A DNA stretch of 64,000 bases. Origin: [Phialemoniopsis] sp. UDSM-2020. Taxonomy: Eukaryota > Ascomycota > Sordariomycetes > Thyridiales > Thyridiaceae. Of this stretch, positions 54,509 through 64,000 are shown one piece after another (the first letter of the stretch is position 1; each line of letters starts with the position of its first letter). The notes below the pieces were generated by a model, which ran no database searches, had not been told where the DNA came from, and saw only the letters and a program-made list of their open reading frames with translations. Made by a program: the position numbers and the translations under genes. The DNA is taken from positions 2,046,001 to 2,110,000 of the forward strand of contig JAEILZ010000006.1 of NCBI GenBank assembly GCA_018873225.1. The letters run 5' to 3'.

Positions 54509-55122
54509 TCATTTCCTGCCACGCTGGCCCATCTCGACGGAGTCAATTGACTGGCTTTCACCATCGATGGTCGATCGGCTGTAGCGCGAGGACCGGAATT
54601 GAATGTATGAGAGCACAGTGGCGTAGGCGGAGGTCAAGCTGATGTTCGTGTCAGTATCTCTGTAGCAACAGCGACTCAGTTCGTGTGCAGACGTACGCAA
54701 GAATGATTCCCAAGACTACAATAATCCAGCCCAATGTGCAGCTAAGCCCCGTGCACACCTGTTGTATATTCGCCCGGGCAGAAAGAAACACCACGGCCGC
54801 CCAGAAAACAATTTCTAGTGAATTGAGGATCAAGTTGGCTTTCGGGCTCGCCCATTTCCGGAATCGTTTCGTGTGCTCGGTCAGAATCTGGTAGCCAATG
54901 ATCACCAGTGATTTGGCGCTCTGATCTCGTCAGCTTCGTTGCACAACACTGCTACTGTACGGGGGGGCTGCACACCATTCCAAGGGCCATTCGATCCCCC
55001 ATACCCATTCGGCCCGTCCCCGTGAAGACTCGCACCACGGCTAGTACAAGTACAGGCACGATGAGCACAATCTCCGCGATGTGAACGCGTATCTTGAGGC
55101 GTGGATGGAGGAGAGCAGACAT
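54509..55122 (-). CDS. Small tetraspan membrane protein
   Basis: 166 residues, three exons: 54976-55122, 54697-54920 and 54509-54638. Four hydrophobic segments: about 14-33 (IAEIVLIVPVLVLAVVRVF), 50-65, 86-107 (ILNSLEIVFWAAVVFLSARA) and 118-145 (TLGWIIVVLGIILA continuing over intron 2). Short loops, a Ser/Arg-rich cytosolic tail (FRSSRYSRST). The pattern resembles fungal MARVEL-like or unnamed tetraspan proteins; I do not recognise a specific family. The splice sites (GTGTGC-CAG, GTACGT-CAG) are the only set that keeps all membrane segments in one frame. Confidence 0.75.
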
Positions 55123-55884
55123 GGTCAAGAAGATGATACAGCTGTAGATAAGTCAAAGATTGTTTCTCTTGTGAAAGTAGAGCCGATATTCAAGATCGAG
55201 AGCACGATTGAAACTTGTAGATGTAGTATATTCCATTTCGTTCCCATTGAGAAGGAGAAGGAGCATTTATAAACATGGTTCTCATAGAACAAAGGCACTT
55301 TTCCGACAACACTCCGACATGGCGCGCGCAGACTCCTCGCGAGACATCTCGCCTTCGCAAATCATCCTTTCGCCAACGTCAAGAACACTCGCTCTCGTTT
55401 ACACAGTACAGGGAGGATGAAAATATAGCAAGGGGGTACAGTATTTTCACCTCGCTCACACGGAGGTGAAAGGCCTCGCAAGTGACTGTGATTGGCTAGT
55501 CTGGCTTTTTTCTCGATGGGTCCGGTCGACTCTTGACACGGAATTTTCCACTGGCTTCATGCCAAAGCTCTGTCCGCGCCCACTACGCGCAATAGCTTAA
55601 TCGAATAGGTGTTAGCTCCAGCGTCTCGTTCCACTGTTGATGCTACCGACAAAGTGTCACGGCCTTGACTCGGCCCAGCATCCTGGGACTCTGAAGCAAG
55701 TGCCGCACCTAAATTTAGGGCCAGCATTCACACGACTGGCCTGGAAGGGCTCGGCATGATCCGCGCCAGGGGGCTTAGCTTTCGATCACGTAGGCTTTAT
55801 CTTGGCGGACACGAAAAAGTCGTCATACAGCGAAAGAGGGAACGCGAGCCGAGTCAAACAATTGGTTCGGTGCACATTGTCTAG
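55123..55884. other. Intergenic, 762 bp
   Basis: Upstream of the tetraspan gene and downstream of the next Zn2Cys6 gene. No gene, repeat or RNA recognised. Confidence 0.45.
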
Positions 55885-57245
55885 CTACCAGGCCTCGTCG
55901 CCGATGCCCATCGATTCGAATGGCCACCGGCCATCTTCCATGATCGAAGGTTCAATATAGCCTCGTATCTCCTGAGCGACGCTCGTCCCCCAGCCAGCGG
56001 CGTACCAAGCGTTTGGCCGCGGTCGATGCACAACAGCACAGTAGTGTGCCAGTACGATCAAGGCGTCAGAATGTTTCCTCTGTAACTGCTCGAGGAATTC
56101 CGGCGAGATATTGATGGGCCACAGCATAAGTATACGCAGCTCAGGGACAGGGGCTAGCCCGAGAGAATCCTCGATGCTTCGGATGAGACTTGCAATGCCG
56201 TCTCTTGTCACTGAGACCTCTGCGTTGATCTCTTGGGCGGCCAACCGAGAGTCCATCTCGCGAAGCTTGCCGCAGATGCCCTCGAGGTACATCACGGACC
56301 GAGTGAATGATATCTGCTTGAAAAGCTCCGCAAACGGTCCTTGGTGGATTCTGTCTTGCGACGAGTAAAGGAGCATATCCATACCGCGTATGAGGACAAA
56401 GACACCGAGGAGGTCTTCTAGTGTCGGTCGTGGCCAGTCTTGCGCTGCTGGATTCACGGCTAGGGCGCCGAATGCGCTCAGTATCAGCAAGGAGCTGGCT
56501 CCAAACTGGGCGTGGCAGCTCTCTGACATGGTGTTTGACAGTGCAGTCCTTAGGTCCCGAGCCGCATCACTCTGATGCTGAGCAGCTCGCAGCGAATATT
56601 CATTTCGCCTGTCGGGGTGAATGTAGGCGAGGTGAAACGCAGATACTGCAAGGACTTGGTGAAGCAGCATCTCATTTGTGAAGGACATCTTGACGATTAC
56701 ATCCTGCCAGAGGTGACTCAGCTCTGTACGCCCCGGGAGTGTGAAACACGTCGCTGTGGAGTAATGGTGCATAAGCTCCAAGTCCCCAATCCAGGCCGGC
56801 GTCTGAGAATGCTCGCCGGCACTGAGGAGAGAATGTCTCGTAAGATACCGAAATAAGTCATCCTCGGCCGATGCTTTGTTTTGAAGCAAGACCTGCGAAG
56901 CAGACTGTGACTGCGTTCGTGGGTCGTCGAGCATAACGCTGTTGGTCTTTAGAACTTCATGTCAGCATCAAACAGCTACGATTCTGATCGACGGTCTGGT
57001 CTCCTACCTCCAGGCACTGTGAATTTGCTTCAGGGATACTTGGACTTGGTGTATCCACACCCAAGCTACACTCGACACCGTGCCGCTTGCATGCACTGCA
57101 AGGTCGCTTTTCGTCGCACTAGATCACGGTCAGGATCAATTCAAAGATGAAAAGCCGGCTACAGTCATAAGAACATTACCTTGACGCGTCGTTTCTTGCA
57201 TCGAACGCAGCCAGTGCGAGACTTTGAATACCCGAAACGAGCCAT
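55885..57245 (-). CDS. Zn2Cys6 transcription factor, Upc2-like layout
   Basis: 412 residues, three exons: 57180-57245, 57008-57118 and 55885-56946. The first exon holds the start of the zinc cluster (RTGCVRCKKRRVK); the second supplies CDEKRPCSACKRHGVECS. This N-terminal cluster, the short overall length and the helical C-terminal region (MHHYSTATCFTLPG, LLHQVLAVSAFHLAYIHPDR) match the family often annotated as sterol-uptake-control-like C6 factors. Ligand binding or target genes cannot be inferred. Ordinary donors GTAATG and GTAGGA. Upstream neighbour is the NLR gene, 3' end 451 bp away. Confidence 0.85.
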
Positions 57246-57696
57246 TGGAGATCGACTTCTTTCACTGATGGTGGTGGAAGTTTGGCCGTGCAACAATTCA
57301 GAGGGAGAGAGGATAACGTCAGAAAGACCGATTGTCAATACACTTGACTTAGGCGAGAGTCAGCCTCACAGTCAGCCCGTACTCAATGCGAGCCAGGTCA
57401 AGTTTCACGACTCGGTATTTTCCCAGCGAGAACGAAAACAAGATCATGCCGGCTGAGCCAGTGGGAAGAAGTGCCGGGGGATCTTAGGCGCAATTAACAG
57501 GGTGACGCCAGCTTATCAGTAGGGCTGATGCCAGCCTGCCAGGGGTGTGGCATGCGTCTCGCGGCCGGCCCGGCTTGACATGCCACCACAAACTCAAAGA
57601 AGTGGGGGCAGGGATCCAGACCTGGTCAGAACACCCGAGTCGAACATCATGCTAATGGTGTGGATCAGTACGTACATACTCTATGGAAGGGTATTA
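57246..57696. other. Intergenic, 451 bp
   Basis: Promoter of the Zn2Cys6 gene and 3' side of the NLR gene. Nothing else seen. Confidence 0.45.
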
Positions 57697-60600
57697 TCAT
57701 ATCAGAAGCATACGTTCGAGGTCCTTGTCCAAATCTCCATCTAGACTCACGACATCGGCCCAATCACTCCCATCATCTTCCTCCCCCAGCTCAAAGTCCT
57801 TGTCTTCTCCTGGAACTTGGCTCTCGTATTCTACCAGCGCAGGATAGCGTGCCCTCAATTGTTCGCAAGAATCACCCGGCAGCGCCTCAACGATTGTGCG
57901 AGCAATCAAATGGATCTGGGGAATTTGTGTAGGTGCCTCACAAAGTGTGGAGACAAGCAAGCTGACGACTTCGACCAGAAGACGGGGATTGTAACTTCGA
58001 TGCTGTTTCGTACGTGCAGTTGACAGTTTCTTACAGAATACTGCAATCGTGAACCATGACTGCTGTGCATCAAGTGCCCCCTTTTCCACAAATGCGGACA
58101 GGTTTCTGAGGTACATGGATTCCCGTGCTGCGTCCGGCGGGACTTCGAAACAGATGAGCAAGTATGCCTGCGCAGTGCTCATTGAAGGCTGCTGACGAAT
58201 CTCCGGCATATTTGCATTTGGGTCAGCGCCCTTGTGGAGACAGACAAGGAAAATGTCTTCTTCGACAAAGCTCCAGAAGAGATCCTCCCTGGTGGGCTCA
58301 CGTATCTCCCCTGCGTATGACCACCCGGTAGTGTGATAAACCAGTGCCGTCCAAGCAGTCATGCCCAGTCCCGGTAAGTCCACACCAGCTGGCCAGTTTA
58401 AGTCCAGCTCTTGAGTCTCCAGAACTGTTTTCAATAATGGAAGTCCATGTTGACGCAGTGGAATCTGAGGATTCATCATAATATCGTCGTCGTTCGTCAG
58501 GCACCATAGAACATTGGGTATTATGGATACACACGAAGTCGAGAAGAAGCTGATATCCTTCTGAAGTCTCCATTGTAAAAAGCCAGAAGGTTGATCCAGG
58601 TGCTCAACGAGGAGCTCTTGGAAGAATGCCGTTGGGGAGATTGTATCCCGGGTACTCCTATGAATTCTTCTCGGATTTTGGCGAAGACTCTCTGTAAGAG
58701 TGTGCTCGATTTCTTCGAGGATCTGGTAATAGGTCGATCCGGATATATGACTCGCTTGCAATCCCTTGGCACAATTAAGTGCCCCGATCGTGTAGTCTAC
58801 CATTTTACTCCCTCTGTAGTTGCCGAAATGGATCTTCTGCGCACGTCTGATGAAGTTGGCTCGTTTAATGATAGCAGTGTACGCTTTCAGAAGTGCCAAA
58901 TGAGTACTTTTGAAACCAATTGGGCAGCGTTGGGCCAAGTAGTCGGACATGTCCCGTGTGCTCAGGAAGTCTTTCACGGTTCTGTGTAGGAAGGTGACTG
59001 TTCCGGATTCGTCATTGACGTCTAGAAGGCCTCGGGTTCGGCTGTTTAGGCGCCAGGCCATCTGGTCTCTCAATTCCGCGGCTTCGTCTGTTGTGAATGG
59101 CTTCCGAGAGATCCTGAGAGCGTAGTCTTCATCATCATACTCTTCATCATGAAAGTGGTAAAACAAGGCATCGAGAGGCTCCTCCGCTGTCATAGCCATC
59201 CGCAGGCTTGTGGCCATCTTATTGGTGTAGAAGGCATCCACAGAATCAAGTATCTGACGGAAGAAGACCTCTAACTCGGCCGGAAAGCCATCCATTCTGC
59301 GCTGAATATCGGAAACGCTGTCCCTATTAGTCAACCCTTCTCTGAGTAGTTTTGTAACCAGGAACACCCAAAGGAAAACACCAGAAGCTCGTTGCACGAT
59401 GGTTTCCTGGAGTGATTTTCTCTGCGATGCCTTCCCTAATGCGGACCACCTCGGGTGGCTTGAGAGGCGGCTATGAGTGTAGGCAACGATATCATTCCTC
59501 GTCAAATCCTGCATATACAGCTTTGGATTGTTGCCAAAGGCATCCTCGAATACGTTCCAGGGCCGGCTCGATAGACAAAGTTTGACATGTTGAGACTGTC
59601 CCAAGTCATTCAGAGCTTGACAGATCTCGTAATGATCGCCAGAATACTCATCCAGCCCATCAACGAAGAAACAAAACTGGTGTTTTGATTGTTCTTGGCT
59701 TGCTATTGTCCTCAACGCTGATTGAAGCTCAGATAACGGCCAAGGCTCGGTCATTATCCTGTCTGGTCGTTCCATAGATAGCCATCTGTTGACACATGCA
59801 AATGGCATGAGAGAAGGGCATTGGCGGAAGATTTCGTAGAGCAAAGCTGCCAACAGGCCCTGTGAAGACCTTTGCATGGCTGTACCAGCACTCCAGAAAA
59901 AGTGACTTGCAATGATGATCTTTTTAGATCGACGTTGCGACGATTTGGAGAGCAAGTTGTGCGTTTGCTGATTGTCCACCAAATACTTCATAAAGGTGGA
60001 CTTGCCCGATCCAGGTTTCCCAGAAACCCAAAATATGCCGTTACTGCTCTCGAGCCACTGGTTGAATCCCGGATGTTGGTGAGAGCGCTCGTCAAAAATC
60101 CAGCGGAACGTCTTCTGGTGGGCTTTTGGAATCGATGAATGCCTCACAGGCCGAGCCTCAAATTCCAGGCTATCAAGTATGGCTCGTTCCTTCGTGAGCT
60201 CGAACTTCACTGTTTGCAATTTTGAAAAGGTGTCCTCGAGGTTAGTTATCCTCGCCATTGTAAGCGATTGGGTAGAGCCCAGCTTTCGTAGCTCTTCGAT
60301 CTTCGATTCTAGGTCATGCAGGCCGGTGGTCATACCATCGAGCTTGGAGCTCTGGTCAAGCTGTAGCTTTCTGCTCTCTTTCTGAGACTCCCTAAGCTCT
60401 ATGGAATAGTCTTCATGGGACATGCTAAATGATAGAAGTCGTCAGTCCTTGTGCTCGGAACAATCCTTGTGCACCTCCGAGCAGGTGGAAGCGAGGACAC
60501 GTACGTGCTAAGTGTGACTACCTGGAGAATGAGAGCGATCTGAGTCTTTTGCAGTCTTTCCTCGAGGTCGCTGATTTTTTGCTGCTTCCAAAGGGTCTTG

Positions 60601-61013
60601 AGTGCAGTTCGGAAACTCGCCCATTTCCCCCCCTGATCTCCGGTCCTGAGTTTCTTCAGAACTTTCAGCAATTTGTCACAGTCGCGTTTGCACGTCGATG
60701 ACAGGTTTTGGACAGCTACTGCGCTGTTCGTATATCTTTGCGACAGTCCTTTATCGTGGTTGAAGAATTCTGACATGCGCGACGTCCCTTGGCCCATGTC
60801 CCTGTTCTCTCCCATCATCGGTATATCCAAGAATGTGCCTAATCCGCTGCTCAACCTCTTCAATTGTTGGGAGATGTTTTCGAGAAAGAGAACATTCTCG
60901 GTGCTTCCACTCATTGACTCTCTAATCTCCGAGGTTGCTTTCATGAGTGTTGACGCAAACTGAACGAACTGAACGATACTGGCGGCAACGCCGAGTGCTC
61001 CAAGCGGATCCAT
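57697..61013 (-). CDS. NACHT-type NLR (STAND NTPase) with fungal N-terminal domain
   Basis: Signal-transducing NTPase of the fungal NLR class, implicated in non-self recognition and cell death in related genes. 1078 residues, two exons: 60505-61013 and 57697-60424 (donor GTACGT). The N-terminal helical domain (MDPLGALGVAASIVQFVQFA, then VLFLENISQQLKRL) is the fungal STAND N-terminal type, related to HeLo-like domains. A coiled linker leads to the NACHT: Walker A GKPGSGKST near residue 306, Walker B FCFFVDGLDEY near 421, and LCLSSRPWNVFEDAF. The C-terminal 450 residues lack clear WD40, TPR or ankyrin repeats, so the sensor part is unusual or degenerate. The frame is intact, unlike its HET-domain neighbour. 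Confidence 0.9.
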
Positions 61014-61672
61014 TTCGAACGTTGCTCATAGGCTTGCTTGCGAGTGTGCGCCGTAGAAGATGCCGCCTTGATTATTGATGAGCCCGACAGATGCATGTCC
61101 GAAAGGTTCTATGAAGAAGAAGACATAAGCTGGGTATTTGGCCACTCCAAAGAAAAGCTCAGGTGGCTGGCATGCCACGACAGCCACAGCTGCGATGAAT
61201 GCAGCCATGCCACTCCCGATTGGGCGCCACCCAGGCATCGCCTTCTATGCGCATAAGCTGAAATCCGCCTACCAGAGAGCCCAGGCATGCAAGTCAAACA
61301 GAAACCCCTTCATATACTGAGGATCCCGCTGTGCCGCCATCGTATCCCAATCGCGAGCGGGTGTCTACTAGGTCTTCCACTGTTACAGATACTAACCCCA
61401 AGGAATACCCAATGCATATGCCGTGCAGCTCTTTCTCGAAATCACCCTTTGGCCTGGCGAATATGTCGCTCGATCGCAACGGGTATGGCCTCAGATGAGT
61501 GGGGAGCTGAAAACTTGGCTACCACTCATTGGGTGGCACAACTACGTGCAACTTTTGGGCACCCATATCTGTTTCTTTTCAAAGAGCTACTCAAATTCCT
61601 GGTGGTTTGAGGATCCGAACATCAATCCCTTCGCTGAAAAGGTAATTGGCATCTCTGCGTTTCGTACCAAAC
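61014..61672. other. Divergent region between NLR and HET gene, with a 70-codon frame
   Basis: A 659-bp shared upstream region. On the minus strand 61026-61238 encodes a 70-residue frame with a hydrophobic start (AAFIAAVAVVACQPP) and a Gly/Asn/Gln-containing end (GLINNQGGIFYG), ending 12 bp before the NLR ATG. It may be an upstream open frame in the NLR leader or a small separate gene; I cannot support either firmly. Confidence 0.35.
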
Positions 61673-63697
61673 ATGGCCAGTGGAGAAACCCCAGAAATTA
61701 CCATGGGCGACTCCGAGCACGGGCGATGTCCAGGCTGCGCAGACCTCGACGTACATGATCCCATCTTGTGGATGCGAGGAACTTCTCGTCTAAGAGATGG
61801 CTTTGAGCATCAGTGCTGCGAAAGATTGATTGAAGCAGCGGATCTCGTGCGCTATGGTGACACGGGGTGTTCGATCTGCGCTGCGTTCCTGGAGGCCACA
61901 ACACATTTGGACGAGGAAAGGGTCGAGGTTCGACTTTTCTTTGATCAGGATAGCAATCCTTTTCCAGAAACTGTTGAGGACACGGAATTAGTTGGCTTTA
62001 TGAATCCAGACTTTGATTGGGAATCGCTCATGGCAACACCCGAGGGACTTGCTACGTTGGAGGCAATGTTCTCAGGTGCGGCACAAGACTCAACACAATC
62101 ACATGCCCAGAAGCCAAAGCCGGAAGCACCAGAGATTAGGCCAATTTCTCGAGGCGACACCATTCTTGCCTTCATCAAGAGCAACTTGGAGACTTGCATA
62201 AAAGAGCACGAGCGCTGCAAACGGGCAAACACCGCGTTGCCGCGCAGAGTCATCGAAGTTGGTACCATAAAAGAAGATACCGTCAGACTTCTAGAGTCAT
62301 CTCCTGATACTGTTGGCTCTTATGTTGCCCTGTCTTATTGTTGGGGACATGGTAACACGGTGACAACGACGTCTTCCACTATCAAACAATTGAAGACCGG
62401 CTTCAACATCAGCACACTGCCCAAAACTCTCCAGGACGCAGTGACTATGACCAGAGAACTGGGCATTCCCTTTCTGTGGATAGATGCTCTATGTATCATC
62501 CAGGATAGCGCCACGGATTGGGAGGTGGAATCAGCTAAGATGGGAGACATCTACAGTCAGGCATTCTTGACCGTGGCAGCCACATCCGCTCCATCAGCAA
62601 GTGGCGGGTTCCTGCACAATGAGTCGTCATCGGAGCTACAGCTCAAGTGGCCTAGTGGTATTGCGGCAAGGGCAAGGATCGGTCCGGCCTACAGCATGTC
62701 CCCCAGCGACACAGAGCCGTGGCACAAGCGGGGTTGGACATTCCAAGAGCAGACGCTGTCGAAAAGGCTCATTATCTACTCAGATAGGGAGGTGCAGTGT
62801 ATATGTGAGTGTACTCGAGCATGCGAGTGCGGCAGCGTCGACCAATTTGCCGCTGGCCATCAGGAAGCATCAATATGGCAGGTCAGTGACTCAGCACAAG
62901 CAGGGGGCTTGTGGATCGATCTTGTCAGCAACTATGCAGCCCGAAGCCTCACGGTGGAGAGAGACCGGTTGCCGGCCTTGTCCGGGATCGCGTCATGGAT
63001 CAGCCGTCTGACAGACTCGCCATACCTCGCCGGCCTCTAGCGTGACGACGCATTTCAGGGGCTCTTCTAGTCCCGGAGCGTTCCCATGCAGTCATGCACG
63101 TCAGTGGCCTACCGAGGTCCTACGTTCTCCTGGGTGTCAGTCGACGGCCCCCTGATATGCTATCACCGTGATAACAAGCAAGACGCGAAGGAACCGGACA
63201 TAAAGCCCCGCTGTATTGATGCCTCCAGCACTGTTGATGGCCAGAATCCCTTTGGTGTCGTTAAGGACGCGTGGTTGACAGTTCGAGCTCCGATGATGAG
63301 CTGTGAGCTGCAAGGACAGAGCGTTCTGATCGCTGGAAAGAGGCATGGTAGTCACTTCAACCCCGACGTCGACCTCTGCGAGTTTGCCTACCACGATGCA
63401 GATGGTACGCCTCGGACTTCGGCGGCGAGGCGGTCCTCCCTGGGGACCTTTCACAAAGAGCCTTCCTTCGGTGTCGGTATTGGGGAGTACCCCAAGGAGG
63501 TCCTTTCAGCATGGCTACTGTATATCGGCTGCCGTATCCCCAGTGACATTCGAGACTCCCTGATCCGAATGTACCTGGTGATCGGGAAGTCTCCTCGGAA
63601 TTCAGCAATGTATGAAAGGCTAGGGCTGTTTGTTGTCGGGGAGCCATTCCCACTTCCGGTCCCGGTAGATTCTCCTCAGACTGTCACCATCATCTAA
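61673..63697 (+). pseudogene. HET-domain gene interrupted by two in-frame TAG codons
   Basis: Heterokaryon-incompatibility-type protein. The frame is continuous over 675 codons except for TAG at 63038-63040 and 63068-63070. The start at 61673 has good context (AAACATGGCC). HET core: YVALSYCWGHGN (about residue 217), LGIPFLWIDALCIIQDSATD, MGDIYSQAFLTVAATSA and KRGWTFQEQTLSKRLIIYSD. Codon 456 and codon 466 are TAG, each where HET proteins commonly have Trp (after YLAGL and in the following L-L-W-S-type segment). Coding character continues unchanged to 63697. Either a young pseudogene, or a gene whose mRNA is edited UAG to UGG. It is divergent from the NLR. Confidence 0.85.
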
Positions 63698-64000
63698 GAC
63701 GGTGCGAAGTAATTTATCATGACGCGATCAAAACAGAATGCACTAAAAGACAAAATGAGCAAAGGTCGTTCTGTCTTGAAGCGGTGCCCAGCCAGTGAGG
63801 AGATAAAAATAATGATCACGGGAAGTCCGCCACTACCGAGATTGTCACTGCATGCAGTTCATACCTCACTTATCTTCACATTCTTTCTTGTGCCCGCTTC
63901 CAAGGATGATAATAATCCACTTGTCGGTTCAAGCACCGCTTGCAACAGCCCTGGCAGGGCATATAGGGGCTCAAACAATCCATGCACTGCTTCATCGGGG
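63698..64000. other. Right edge, with possible cysteine-rich gene end on the minus strand
   Basis: At 63876-64000 a minus-strand frame, open to the window edge, ends at a TGA (63876-63878). It contains MKQCMDCLSPYMPCQGCCKR and CLNRQVDYYHPW, a dense Cys-x2-Cys / Cys-Cys-x2-Cys pattern that looks like a zinc-binding tail. It may be the 3' end of a gene that lies mostly outside the window. The rest shows nothing. Confidence 0.35.

Noticed and set aside
63086..63697. Separate 203-residue gene starting after the second TAG
   Set aside because: Same frame as the HET gene and continuous with its C-terminal region, with no promoter or good start context.

Overview
The window is nuclear DNA of a filamentous ascomycete, most likely a Sordariomycete. 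The evidence is short GT-AG introns (about 45-120 bp) with CTGAC/CTAAC-like branch sites, five canonical Zn2Cys6 regulators, an ascomycete-type laccase, a NACHT NLR and a HET-domain gene, and the multidomain quinate repressor found only in fungi. No rRNA, tRNA, CRISPR array or intact transposon was recognised. Exon boundaries were worked out by hand from splice signals and reading frame, and each model sums to a whole number of codons.

Layout. 1-6.2 kb: 3' part of a QutR/QA-1S-type quinate repressor, an arylsulfatase-like gene and methionine aminopeptidase 1. 6.6-13.5 kb: a small catabolic group made of a Gfo/Idh/MocA oxidoreductase, a divergent sugar porter and a Zn2Cys6 regulator; related CGG-containing palindromes lie in the divergent promoter and upstream of the regulator. 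14-24.4 kb: housekeeping and conserved genes (phosphomannose isomerase, a coiled-coil protein, 3-ketoacyl-CoA thiolase, an ankyrin protein with a lysine-rich amphipathic and hydrophobic C-terminus, an alpha/beta hydrolase). 24.4-27.1 kb holds no gene I can support. 27.2-31.1 kb: laccase and a Yip1-family Golgi protein.

31.5-39.2 kb is a quinate/shikimate catabolic cluster: QutD-type permease, type II 3-dehydroquinase, 3-dehydroshikimate dehydratase-like TIM barrel, an SDR oxidoreductase and a Zn2Cys6 regulator. The two divergent promoters share an 18-bp element (17/18 identical). In the first promoter this element is half of a perfect 7-bp inverted repeat with a 13-bp spacer. Together with the repressor at the left edge, the window holds most of a quinate pathway in two pieces, with an SDR where a classical quinate dehydrogenase might be expected.

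39.2-57.2 kb is accessory: a secreted 18-cysteine protein, an 84-residue zinc-ribbon protein, an MCT-type MFS transporter with two apparent GC-AG introns and a divergent Zn2Cys6 regulator (three CGG-N7-CGG sites between them), a serine beta-lactamase-like hydrolase, an AflR-type regulator with an apparent one-base frameshift, a small tetraspan protein and another Zn2Cys6 factor. 57.7-63.7 kb is an allorecognition-type pair: a NACHT NLR divergent from a HET-domain gene. The HET frame is interrupted only by two TAG codons, each where a Trp is expected. That pattern fits either RIP-type damage or a gene needing UAG-to-UGG A-to-I mRNA editing, and it is the observation I would check first.
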